From assembly GCA_964035575.1 (NCBI GenBank), contig OZ037838.1, positions 868,001-932,000 on the forward strand: a DNA stretch of 64,000 nucleotides, in the 5' to 3' direction. Of this stretch, positions 51,844-60,608 are shown one piece after another. Under the pieces are notes generated by a model. The model did no database searches, had not been told where the DNA came from, and saw only the letters and a list, made by a program, of their open reading frames with translations. Each line of letters opens with the position of its first letter. Within the stretch, counting starts at the first letter, position 1. The translations under genes and the position numbers were made by a program. Source of the stretch: Rhynchopus sp. YZ270_cl-10 (lineage: Eukaryota > Euglenozoa > Diplonemea > Diplonemida > Diplonemidae).

Positions 51844-53253
51844 GTGACGAGCGATGGAGGGAGTTATGAATGTTCTGATGCTGCGTTTACGGACTGCTCA
51901 TCGGTGTATCTGTCTGAGGAAAGCGACGACGGACGCGATGGCATGCAGGAGCCTGCCGCAGAGGAGGGCTGGCGTGAGGTAGGAGAGCTTCTCTTTGAGG
52001 ATGCAGAGGCCTTTGACGCTCGATTCAATACCACCGCAGCCCGCCTTGTCAACGGTGCCACCATTCTTGTCATTCTTGCGTCACAGATCATTCTCTGCCT
52101 GGAAACATTGCCACAGTACTACCAGGCCTCGCTTGACAAGGAGCAACCTTGGTTTTCGCTTGAAGTTGCGGTGGTGTCGTTTTTTACGGTAGAGCTGGCA
52201 GCGCGGTTCGCAGTGGTAACGCATCATGAACGGTACCTGCGGGTGTTCTTCTTTAACCTTCTGAATGTGATCGACATTCTTGCAGTGCTTCCATTCTATG
52301 TCGAGCTCGTTGCTACCTCCAGGATTAACGTTAACATATCCGTGCTCCGCATTCTTCGAGTCATTAGGGTGATAAAGATGAGTCGCCGCGTTCGTGGTCT
52401 TGTCATTCTCGCGAAGGTGCTGTACGAAACAATGGGGCAACTGTATATGGGATTCCTGCTCATCCTCGTTTCTCTCTACTTTTGGGGCTCGTTGCTCTTC
52501 TTTTTGGAGCGTTCTGCCGCATCGTTCGATGAGGAGCACGGAAGGTGGGTGGTGCTTGACGAAGGGGTCCCAAAAGAACTTCTCTTCCAAAGCATCCCGC
52601 ACTCCTTTTGGTGGGGCATCGCGACGCTGACGACGGTAGGGTATGGGGATGTCGTGCCGCGTACCTGGGCAGGAAAGCTTTGCGCCTCAGCCTCCATGAT
52701 ATCAGCGGTGTTCGTTCTGGCACTTCCTACCTCGATAATTGGGGCGAAGTTTTTGGAATTATATAAAAGAGGCCAGAGTGAGGACAAAATTAAGTCGAAA
52801 CGATTGAAAAAAGCGAGAGAAACACGACATTTGGAGGAAATGAGTGAGTCTGAGGAGGATGATCTGACAGAGGAGGGCGATGCGTCTGTGGTAGGTGGGC
52901 GTGAGGATGAGATTGTTGAGCTGCTTATGTTCGTCGATGACCTTGCAGAGACAGGGAGGCTTACACCAAGCTCGGTTCTACAGGATGCGGCATCTGGGGA
53001 AGTAGTTGTCCGACCTGGCGACGGGGAGGCCATCCGATCGCTCATCCTCGACCCTCTAAAGTACCCTGCAGTGCGTGCAGTGTACATGGCCGCACGCCAA
53101 GCACCCACCCCCAGCCTCGCGATATCCCGCTTCCTTCAGCACGCAACGGAGCTTGCGTTGCAGAGTACCTATTCGCACGGCACTGCGCAATATGATCTTG
53201 AGAGGTGGCAGCCAAACCCTGAGTTTGTCAAGCGCATACACGGTATGAACTGA
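51844..53253 (+). CDS. voltage-gated K+ channel (Kv-type, six TM)
   Basis: The frame is open through 51844-53253, 469 codons. In-frame ATG first occurs at 51943, but the acidic sequence before it (YLSEESDDGRDG) looks coding, so the true start is probably in an upstream exon. Counting from 51844: S1 about 67-89, S2 103-125, S3 136-155, S4 164-185 with basic residues every third position (RILRVIRVIKMSRR), S5 194-222, pore helix and filter TTVGYGD at 263-269, S6 276-305 with a PTS kink where animal Kv1 has PVP. The channel would conduct K+ on depolarisation at a cell membrane. No N-terminal T1 domain is present. A Lys/Glu-rich linker (about 310-345) and an acidic C-terminal part follow. Confidence 0.9.
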   Translation: MTSDGGSYECSDAAFTDCSSVYLSEESDDGRDGMQEPAAEEGWREVGELLFEDAEAFDARFNTTAARLVNGATILVILASQIILCLETLPQYYQASLDKEQPWFSLEVAVVSFFTVELAARFAVVTHHERYLRVFFFNLLNVIDILAVLPFYVELVATSRINVNISVLRILRVIRVIKMSRRVRGLVILAKVLYETMGQLYMGFLLILVSLYFWGSLLFFLERSAASFDEEHGRWVVLDEGVPKELLFQSIPHSFWWGIATLTTVGYGDVVPRTWAGKLCASASMISAVFVLALPTSIIGAKFLELYKRGQSEDKIKSKRLKKARETRHLEEMSESEEDDLTEEGDASVVGGREDEIVELLMFVDDLAETGRLTPSSVLQDAASGEVVVRPGDGEAIRSLILDPLKYPAVRAVYMAARQAPTPSLAISRFLQHATELALQSTYSHGTAQYDLERWQPNPEFVKRIHGMN

Positions 53254-54371
53254 AGCGGGAGGAGAGAACGGTTCGCAGAGTTTTCACCTCCAAAAAAATA
53301 GCAAGGCAGCCAAATTACCAGGAAGAAGAGAGCGAGAGAGAGAGAGAGCAAAGAAAAAAGAGAAAACAAAAATATGGCTGACGTAGACCGCGAAATGGAA
53401 GTAAGCTGGGCGGAGGGTGGGCGTGGCGTGGATATATTCTGTTGCGACACGTGATTTTTCCTGAACAAGATAAAACAATAAGCTCGCGTTTCTTTTATCG
53501 AACAGATTTTATTCTCCGCCCCGTACCCAAAACGTAAACACCACTTTGAATCAGAAAAAATATTTTCTCCTTTTTTCTTCCACACGCGCTGGTTTTTGTA
53601 TTTCGCTAATTTTTATCAAAAAGCCTTGTTTCGAGTGCGAAACGTTTCTCCATGTATTGCACGGGAAACAATATGACAAACAGGTGCAGGGTGGTTCCGT
53701 GCTTATCATAGAACCTGGCACCTCGTGTGTCTCCGAAAAACCAAAAGCGTTGTGTGTGAAGTTTTGAAGGAAGGAAAAATAAAAAAGTTTTCAAAAAAGA
53801 GAAAACAGAAATATGCCTGATTTGGACGCCAGGATCTTTTTTTGGTGGTACTGTAATTGTAGTCGTTCTGTTCAATGGGGGGTTCGATAACGGAATGGGA
53901 ATGCCTGTACCAGAGGCGTTTTGTACCATGCTTCACTCTAACTTCACTCTTTTGGGTGGAATGTAATTTCTATTTCTATTCTCTGCAGCCTTTTTTGGAG
54001 GAAAAAAAAGCTTAACATAAAGCCAAAAGCAATACAGAGAGAACCAACCATTTTTTTAAAACCAAAATGTTTTCATCAATCCTCCGGCTGAGTGTTTGAC
54101 GACCTTTTCATGTTATCAAAGCGCTCACCAACCCATACAAAAAAAAAAAAAGAAACACACAAAAAAAAAAAAAAAACTCATAAATTTTCACAAACAAAAC
54201 CTCGGAACACTTCTTCGCAACAATAGTTCCTATGAGAGCTACTTCTTATTCACGACACTGATGGCATGGCAAACATATGTTACACGCACAATAACAAGCA
54301 AACCGCTATGCGTAACTGCTTGTCATGCCATGACAAGTGTCGCCGTGTGTAAACACAGAGCCGACTTTGGG
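53254..54371. other. no gene; repeats
   Basis: A family G copy (53876-53950: GGGGTTCGATAACGGAAT, GTACCAGAGGCGTTTTGTAC) lies here, with (GA)n at 53332-53348 and A-runs at about 54137-54175. A CTTGTCATGCCATGACAAG palindrome is at about 54321. Confidence 0.45.
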
Positions 54372-54480
54372 AATGATCCTGCTGCAGGTTCACCTACAGC
54401 AACCTTGTTACGACTTTTGCTTCCCTTAGCTGAAAAATATTGCTTGGATTTGGAACGTCTAAACCGGAATCCGGAGCATG
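54372..54480 (-). rRNA. 3'-end fragment of nuclear SSU rRNA
   Basis: Read on the minus strand, this contains GTCGTAACAAGGTTGCTGTA, GGTGAACCTGCAGCAGGATC and ATT at the end, the universally conserved 3' end of eukaryotic small-subunit rRNA. GGGAAGCAAAA before it is also typical. Only about 110 bases are recognisable, covering the end of helix 44 and helix 45. No ITS, 5.8S or LSU follows, and the rest of SSU is absent, so this is an isolated fragment and not a working gene. Confidence 0.8.
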
Positions 54481-54576
54481 CTCAGTAGGGAGGACTCCAT
54501 GAGTAGAGATGTGGCATGAGGTTGCTACCATAACAGCCTCCACACACATTGTGTCTGCGTGCAACAACAGACATCT

Positions 54577-54669
54577 AAACCACGACAAACATGCAACACA
54601 GAACAACACCTCTCCCCCACCCATTTTCACTACCCCCGTGAGCAGTGGAGCAAAAAAGAGGAATAAACA
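54577..54669 (+). promoter_or_regulatory. class C 5' flank (copy 7)
   Basis: GACAAACATGCAACACAGAA, ACACCTCTCCCCCACCCA and GTGAGCAGTGGAGCAAAAAA, close to the flank of copy 4, 25 kb away. Confidence 0.5.
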
Positions 54670-55812
54670 ATGATGGATGTGACCTTTGTGCTGGAAGAGT
54701 CAGGCGTGACTGCGACAGTGGAGGTGCCGTGCGAGGCGGACGTTGCAGCGGCAAAGGAGGTTGCGTGCACGGCGCTTGCTGTCTCGCCTGCGTCTGTCGA
54801 GATGCGCATCGGCACGCAGGTGCTGGAGGGGACGTGCCGTCTGCAGGACACTGCGTTTGATGCAGGGGTGCAGGTTGTGCTTTCCCGCCGATTTGCCGAC
54901 ATCAAGTGTCCTGCTGAGTACACTGCAACGCACATGGGGGAGTTGTTACTGTCGCGTTTTGGAGCGCTCTGCATCTATGGTGACTGGAGTGGGCATGTTG
55001 GCGGTTTCGACACGGAAACCTTCGACACTCTCTTCTGGTTCGAAGTGGACACGAACGCGAACACGGCTCCGCCTGCCATCTCGCAGTGCGAGACACGCTG
55101 CTACCTGCCGTGTGGGGATCACCTTCTCGAGGTTGCGCTTCCGGGTGGGGAGGCGCTCCGCAAAGTCGACGGCATCGCAGAGTCAGTGTTCGCGTGTGGC
55201 AGTGTTGTTGTCTCCCAGGGCACAGACGGCGTCTCTGTGTATGACGAAGACCTGACGTTGCTCCGCTCTCTCTCGCACGAAGAGTGTATGGGAGCGGCAG
55301 TGTCGGACTGTGGTGGGTGGGTGATCACTTCCTCAGTAGGGGACGACGCGCGTCTGTGGGATGTGAACACAGGTGAAGTGGTGGCATGTGTGCCTACAGG
55401 TTGGTGGAGTCGTAGGCGGTGTGGAGTGGCTCTTTCACGGTCTGCCTCTGTCTTTGCTGTGGAGGGGGTGGGAGGCACCGTGCACCTCTATGATTGGAGT
55501 GGTGAGTTTCTTTGCAGTGTTGATGTGGATGGGGATGTCGAGAGCATGCAGTTCACCCCGTGTGGGAAGTACCTTGTGGTCAAGGTGGATGCCAGTTATG
55601 AAGATGAAATAGGCTACTCAATTCCCTGGGTACACCTACGCCAGTATGATGTGGCGACCATGTCTTGTGTACGTTTTATACCGCAAACCTTTGCTGGGTC
55701 ATTTGCGATATCACCGTGTTCACGTGTGGTTGTGTTCGGGTGTGAGAACGAAAGCATCGATGCAACAAGCAGCATTGTAACAAGGCATCTGTACCCACAC
55801 AACAGTGAGTGA
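54670..55812 (+). CDS. UBL-propeller family, copy 7 (380 aa)
   Basis: Begins the second array. The linker is SRRFADIKCPAEY. The first blade has LLLSRFGALC, losing the cysteine of SRCG. Variable loops include TNANTAPP, TGWWSRRRCG before ALSRSAS, and the long DASYEDEIGYSIPWVHL before RQYDV. GEFLCSVDVDGDVESM replaces the more common GAALRSVDVG. The tail loop is extended (CENESIDATSS) before RHLYPHNSE. Confidence 0.85.
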   Translation: MMDVTFVLEESGVTATVEVPCEADVAAAKEVACTALAVSPASVEMRIGTQVLEGTCRLQDTAFDAGVQVVLSRRFADIKCPAEYTATHMGELLLSRFGALCIYGDWSGHVGGFDTETFDTLFWFEVDTNANTAPPAISQCETRCYLPCGDHLLEVALPGGEALRKVDGIAESVFACGSVVVSQGTDGVSVYDEDLTLLRSLSHEECMGAAVSDCGGWVITSSVGDDARLWDVNTGEVVACVPTGWWSRRRCGVALSRSASVFAVEGVGGTVHLYDWSGEFLCSVDVDGDVESMQFTPCGKYLVVKVDASYEDEIGYSIPWVHLRQYDVATMSCVRFIPQTFAGSFAISPCSRVVVFGCENESIDATSSIVTRHLYPHNSE

Positions 55813-55975
55813 TGTTTTCTTTTTCACATCTCCTGTGTGTTTGCAGGGTATCTTCAAATTGCTTGCTTTTATCAGAGTTTGTTGAAACACGCATTTAACC
55901 CACCAACCTTCTTATTTGTCGTTGCGAAGTGACACCACCAACCATCACATCAAACACAACAGACCCCTTAACAAT

Positions 55976-57052
55976 ATGATGGATGTGACCTTTGTGCTGG
56001 AAGAGTCAGGCGTGACTGCGACAGTGGAGGTGCCGTGCGAGGCGGACGTTGCAGCGGCAAAGGAGGTTGCGTGCACGGCGCTTGCTGTCTCGCCTGCGTC
56101 TGTCGAGATGCGCATCGGCACGCAGGTGCTGGAGGGGACGTGCCGTCTGCAGGACACTGCGTTTGGTGCAGGGGTGCAGGTTGTGCTTGCCCGCCGCTTT
56201 GCTGACATCAAGTGTCCTGCTGAGCACACTACGACGTATGTGGGAGGCTTGTCACTGTCGCGATGTGGCACGCTCTGCGTCTATGGTGATAGAATGAGTA
56301 AGCATGTTAGTGGCTTTGACACAGAAACCTTCGACACGTGCTGCTCTTTTGAAGTGGACACTAAAGTGGTCGGTCCGCCTGCCCTCTCGCAGTGCAAGAC
56401 ACGCTGCTACATGCCATGTAGGAACTACGTTCTTGAGGTTGCGCTTCCAGGTGGGGAGGTGGTCCGCAAAGTACCAGACGTCATTCCACAGTCAGTGTTC
56501 GCGTGTGGTGGTGTTGTTGTCTCGAAGGGCGAAGACGGCGTCTCTGTGTATGACGAAGACCTGACGTTGCTCCGCTCTCTCGCACACGAAACGTGTTGGA
56601 GCGTGGCAGTGTCGGACTGTGGTGGGTGGGTGATCACCTCCTCCTTGAATGAGAACAACGCACGTCTGTGGGATGTGAACACAGGTGTTGCTGTGGCATG
56701 TGTGCCTGCGGGGGCGTGGTGTTGCGTGGCGCTTTCACGGTCTGCCTCTGTCTTTGCTGTGGGGATGCACAACACCGTGCAGCTCTATGATTGGAGTGGT
56801 GCGGCTTTTCGCAGTGTTGATGTGGGTAAGGATATCAAGGGCATGCAGTTCACCCCGTGTGGGAAGTACCTTGTGGTAAAGATTATAGACGTGCTGCACC
56901 AGTATGATGTGGCGACCATGTCCTGTGTGCGTGTGATGCCGCAAAGGTTTGTTGTGTCCTTTGCGATATCGCCGTGTTCACGTGTTGCTGTGGTTATGCA
57001 AAAAGATAGCGTCATTGTAACAAGACATCTTTACCCACACAACAGTGAGTGA
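55976..57052 (+). CDS. UBL-propeller family, copy 8 (358 aa, shortest)
   Basis: Class B flank (55815-55975) and ATGATG start. The UBL has AFGAGVQ for AFDAGVQ. The cysteine pattern in blade one is altered (FDTCCSFEVD). The loop before LHQYDV is only four residues (KIID), which accounts for the short length, while the blade-two loop is lengthened (PDVIPQ). The end is regular HLYPHNSE. Confidence 0.85.
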   Translation: MMDVTFVLEESGVTATVEVPCEADVAAAKEVACTALAVSPASVEMRIGTQVLEGTCRLQDTAFGAGVQVVLARRFADIKCPAEHTTTYVGGLSLSRCGTLCVYGDRMSKHVSGFDTETFDTCCSFEVDTKVVGPPALSQCKTRCYMPCRNYVLEVALPGGEVVRKVPDVIPQSVFACGGVVVSKGEDGVSVYDEDLTLLRSLAHETCWSVAVSDCGGWVITSSLNENNARLWDVNTGVAVACVPAGAWCCVALSRSASVFAVGMHNTVQLYDWSGAAFRSVDVGKDIKGMQFTPCGKYLVVKIIDVLHQYDVATMSCVRVMPQRFVVSFAISPCSRVAVVMQKDSVIVTRHLYPHNSE

Positions 57053-57548
57053 TGTCCGACCAGGCAGGGGAGGGAGAGGCGGTGATCAATATACGCCAGG
57101 GTCCGAGCAAAAAACCCAGACCTCAAAACACCCCCAAGAAACTCCCCTTTCAGCCCTGTTGCTGTTTTTCTCTTGTTTGCCTGACACAGGTCGCCCACCT
57201 CACACGCTGCGGCGCTCTCGTGTGGGTGACAGATCACCATGCTTAGTGTCATTCCTTTCGTAACGTCACAACGAGAAGCACCACAAACGTGCGATAACGC
57301 TTGTGCTCAAGGTGATGAAGTACGAGCGGCTTAGGTTCATCTTATAACTTTTCGTTCCTCTTTTTCTCTGCAATGCTTGTGGAAAAGATCTTCAGGTTCA
57401 GATGTATTCGTGTTTGTTACTATTGTTTTGTGTCGACGCCATGAGACCCTTCAGACCCTCACTGTCCGTTCATATTATTCTCTACCTCAGAAATTACACC
57501 CCTAAATGACACCAACCATCACATCACACCAACACAGCTCTTGAAACA
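57053..57548. other. 3' module of copy 8 and flank of copy 9
   Basis: The family 3' module (57053-57150), then the VAHLTRCGALVWVTD exon-like scrap (about 57188-57240), a family A copy (57311-57350: GGTGATGAAGTACGAGCGGC, TTAGGTTCATC) and the class A end (ACACAGCTCTTGAAACA). Confidence 0.5.
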
Positions 57549-58664
57549 ATGATGGATGTGACCTTTGTGCTGGAAGAGTCAGGTGTGACTGCGACAGTGG
57601 AGGTGCCGTGCGAGGCGGACGTTGCAGCGGCAAAGGAGGTTGCGTGCACGGCGCTTGCTGTCTCGCCTGCGTCTGTCGAGATGCGCATCGGCACGCAGGT
57701 GCTGGAGGGGACGTGCCGTCTGCAGGACACTGCGTTTGATGCAGGGGTGCAGGTTGTGCTTGCCTGCCCTCGCTTTGCCGACATCAAGTGTCCTGCGTAC
57801 TGTGCGCAGGGGGTCGCGTCGCTGGGTGATTTGTCGCTGTCCCGTTGTGGCGCGCTGTGTCTCTATCGGCATGACGAGTATGTTGGTGCTTTCAACACAG
57901 AAACCTTTGACACTCTCTTCTCGTTCCGTGTGGGCCTCATGTTTGGTCCACCAGCCATCTCACGGTGCAAGACACGCTGCTACCTGGCGTGTGGGGGTCA
58001 CCTTCTCGAGGTTGCGCTTCCGGGTGGGGAGGTGCTCCGCAAAGTCGACGGCGCCTCGTACTCGGTGTCCGCGTGTGGCGGTGTTGTTGTCTCCAAGAGC
58101 GTCAAAGACGGCGTCTCTGTGTATGACGAAGACCTGACGTTGCTCCGCTTTCTCTCGCACGAAGGGTGTAATGGAGCGGCAGTATCGCGCTGTGGTGGAT
58201 GGGTGATCACCTCCTCCTACCGTGAGAAGAACGTACGTCTGTGGGATGTGAACACAGGAGTTGCTGTGGCATGTGTGCCCGCGAATGGGTGGGGCGTGGC
58301 GCTTTCACGGTCTGCCTCTGTCTTTGCTGTGGGGGGCTGTGTGGATGAGGCAGCGAGTGTGCAGCTCTACGACTGGAGTGGTGCGGCTCTTCAGAACGCC
58401 ACTATCTCTGGACGTGTAGTTGGCGTTCAATTCACCCTGTGTGGGAAGTACCTTGTGGTCCATGTACAAAAGCGCGCTGACGATAGTCACCTACAGAACG
58501 CAGAGCTGCAACAGTATGATGTGATGACTATGTCCCGTGTGCTGGTCATTCCATACGTCAAGGGTACGTCATTTGCGATATCACCGTGTTCACGTGTGGT
58601 TGTGTTGCTATTATCCACAAATAACAGCGTTGTGACCATACATCTGCACCCCCACAACGAGTGA
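57549..58664 (+). CDS. UBL-propeller family, copy 9 (371 aa)
   Basis: The linker ends CPAYCAQGVASLGD, a changed junction. Blade one uses FNTETFDTLFSFRV. Blade five has WSGAALQNATISG, shared with copy 6 only, suggesting they are related there or have exchanged that blade. The tail is HLHPHNE, one residue shorter than usual and with His for Tyr. Confidence 0.85.
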   Translation: MMDVTFVLEESGVTATVEVPCEADVAAAKEVACTALAVSPASVEMRIGTQVLEGTCRLQDTAFDAGVQVVLACPRFADIKCPAYCAQGVASLGDLSLSRCGALCLYRHDEYVGAFNTETFDTLFSFRVGLMFGPPAISRCKTRCYLACGGHLLEVALPGGEVLRKVDGASYSVSACGGVVVSKSVKDGVSVYDEDLTLLRFLSHEGCNGAAVSRCGGWVITSSYREKNVRLWDVNTGVAVACVPANGWGVALSRSASVFAVGGCVDEAASVQLYDWSGAALQNATISGRVVGVQFTLCGKYLVVHVQKRADDSHLQNAELQQYDVMTMSRVLVIPYVKGTSFAISPCSRVVVLLLSTNNSVVTIHLHPHNE

Positions 58665-58711
58665 TGTTTATGCTTTAGTACCATGTGAAATGGGTGTGAT
58701 GACTTGCCCCC

Positions 58712-58910
58712 TTGTATTCCGTGGAGGCGGAAGAACTGGTGTCGTCAACAGAAGCCTGCGTCTTGCCACCACACACCTATCCAGTGATGGCAGATCTGCA
58801 TCCACGAGCAAGACACCGCAGACCACCTTGTCGCAGCCGAACACCACATCGCCTCCCGCCAGGCCGCCCTCGTCGCCCTCCACACAGAGATGTGCGCCAT
58901 GGTGAGACCT
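58712..58910 (+). pseudogene. duplicated fragment of an unidentified gene, copy B
   Basis: CTTGTATTCCGTGGAGGCGG, ACAGAAGCCTGCGTCTTGCC, and so on match 24150-24345 with few differences. It lacks the open start seen at 24068. It is the upstream neighbour of copy 10, as copy A is of copy 1, so fragment, class A flank and gene were duplicated together. Confidence 0.55.
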
Positions 58911-59084
58911 ATTCATGTGCGCACCACCATTTGTTTTTTTCCTGTACCGCAGAGCCTTTACCCTAACTTAAAACAACGACCCTCAGCCCCAGCCCTTCTT
59001 TCCACGTGTCCACCCTCTCAGCTCCTTCAACTGTCCACCCAACAGAACATTCAATTGCAGCACACCAACACAGCTCTTGAAACA

Positions 59085-60209
59085 ATGATGGATGTGACCT
59101 TTGTGCTGGAAGAGTCAGGCGTGACTGCGACAGTGGAGGTGCCGTGCGAGGCGGACGTTGCAGCGGCAAAGGAGGTTGCGTGCACGGCGCTTGCTGTCTC
59201 GCCTGCGTCTGTCGAGATGCGCATCGGCACGCAGGTGCTGGAGGGGACGTGCCGTCTGCAGGACACTGCGTTTGATGCAGGGGTGCAGGTTGTGCTTGCC
59301 CGCCCTCGCTTTGCTGACATCAAGTGTCCTGCTGAGTACAAGTCAAAGATGTCATCGAGCTACCTGCTGTTATCGCTGTCGCGTTGTGGAGCGCTGTGCA
59401 TCGTTAGTGATCGTGGAAATGTTGTTGGCTTCGACACAGAAACCTTCGACACGGTCTTCTCGTTCAAAGTGGACAATGATGTTCGCGGTCGGCCTGCCAT
59501 CTCGCAGTGCAAGACACGCTGCTACCTGCCGTGTTGGAGTAAAGGCCTTCTCGAGCTTGCGCTTCCGGGTGGGGAGGTGCTCCGCAAAGTCGACGGCACC
59601 TCCAACGCAGTGTTCGCGTGTGGCGGTGTTGTTATCTCAAAGGGCACAGACGGCGTCTCTGTGCATGACGAAGACCTGACGTTGCTCCGCTCTCTCTCAC
59701 ACGAAGAGTGCAGGCGTGTGGCAGTGTCGGACTGTGGTGGGTGGGTGATCACTCACTCCGAGAAGGAGTGGAACGCACGTCTGTGGGATGTGAACACAGG
59801 TGAAGTTGTGGCATGTGTGCCGCTGGAGGAAGTGTTATGTGGAGTGATGGCACTTTCAAGATCTGCTTCTGTCTTTGCTGTGGTGAGCTGTGGCAGCGTA
59901 CAGCTCTATAACTGGAGTGGTGCGGCTCTGAGCAGCATTGATGTGGTTGAGGATGTAGAGGGAATGCAGTTCACCTTGTGTGGGAAGTACCTTGTGGTAA
60001 GGACATTTGATGTGGAATACGGCGACAGCGATATTATATGCATCAACAACCTGCACCAGTATGATGTGGCGACCAGGTCCTGTGTGCGTGTGATACCGCA
60101 AGAGTCAAATGAGTCCTTTGTGATATCGCCGTGTTCACGTGTTGTCATGGTTATGCAATCAAATGGCGTCGTTGTGACGAGGCATCTGTACCCACACAAC
60201 AGTGAGTGA
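59085..60209 (+). CDS. UBL-propeller family, copy 10 (374 aa)
   Basis: Linker ARPRFADIKCPAEYKSK, then SSSYLLLSLSRCG. GVSVHDEDLT replaces the otherwise constant GVSVYDEDLT. The loop before LHQYDV is long (TFDVEYGDSDIICINN). VMALSRSAS has one extra residue. It shares at least 370 bp of upstream sequence type with copy 1 but is closer to other copies in several loops. Confidence 0.85.
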   Translation: MMDVTFVLEESGVTATVEVPCEADVAAAKEVACTALAVSPASVEMRIGTQVLEGTCRLQDTAFDAGVQVVLARPRFADIKCPAEYKSKMSSSYLLLSLSRCGALCIVSDRGNVVGFDTETFDTVFSFKVDNDVRGRPAISQCKTRCYLPCWSKGLLELALPGGEVLRKVDGTSNAVFACGGVVISKGTDGVSVHDEDLTLLRSLSHEECRRVAVSDCGGWVITHSEKEWNARLWDVNTGEVVACVPLEEVLCGVMALSRSASVFAVVSCGSVQLYNWSGAALSSIDVVEDVEGMQFTLCGKYLVVRTFDVEYGDSDIICINNLHQYDVATRSCVRVIPQESNESFVISPCSRVVMVMQSNGVVVTRHLYPHNSE

Positions 60210-60608
60210 TGTGTGACCAGGGGAGGGGAGGGGAGGGTGGTGATGAATATAGCTCAGGGTACCAGCAAAACAAAGCCAAGACGCACAAAAAAAAAATAAT
60301 CTCCCGTCTGTTGCACACAAGAAAGAAGAAAGACTCCAGGTCTCATTGGCGTTTGTTTCTCAAGAGTTTGTGTGTTGTTCTGTTCTTGTGGGTTGTGGAC
60401 CTTCCCCCTTCACACCACAGTACGGGCAAGCCATGAGGTTTCTTTTCACATCTCCTGTGTGTTTGCCGCAGGGTATCTGCAAATTGCTTGCTTTGTCAGA
60501 GTTTGTTGAAACAAGCATTCAACCCACCAACCTTCTTATTTGTCGTTGCGAAGTGACACCAGTGGGTCCACCAACCATCACATCAAACACAACAGACCCC
60601 TTAACAAT

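Noticed and set aside
6115-53950. Family G as tRNA genes, because of GGTTCGAT
   Set aside because: The motif resembles a T-loop, but no acceptor stem, anticodon arm or A box can be folded in any copy.
8294-57350. Family A as a spliced-leader RNA or trans-splicing signal
   Set aside because: No conserved leader appears upstream of gene starts, and ordinary cis introns explain the genes that I can read.
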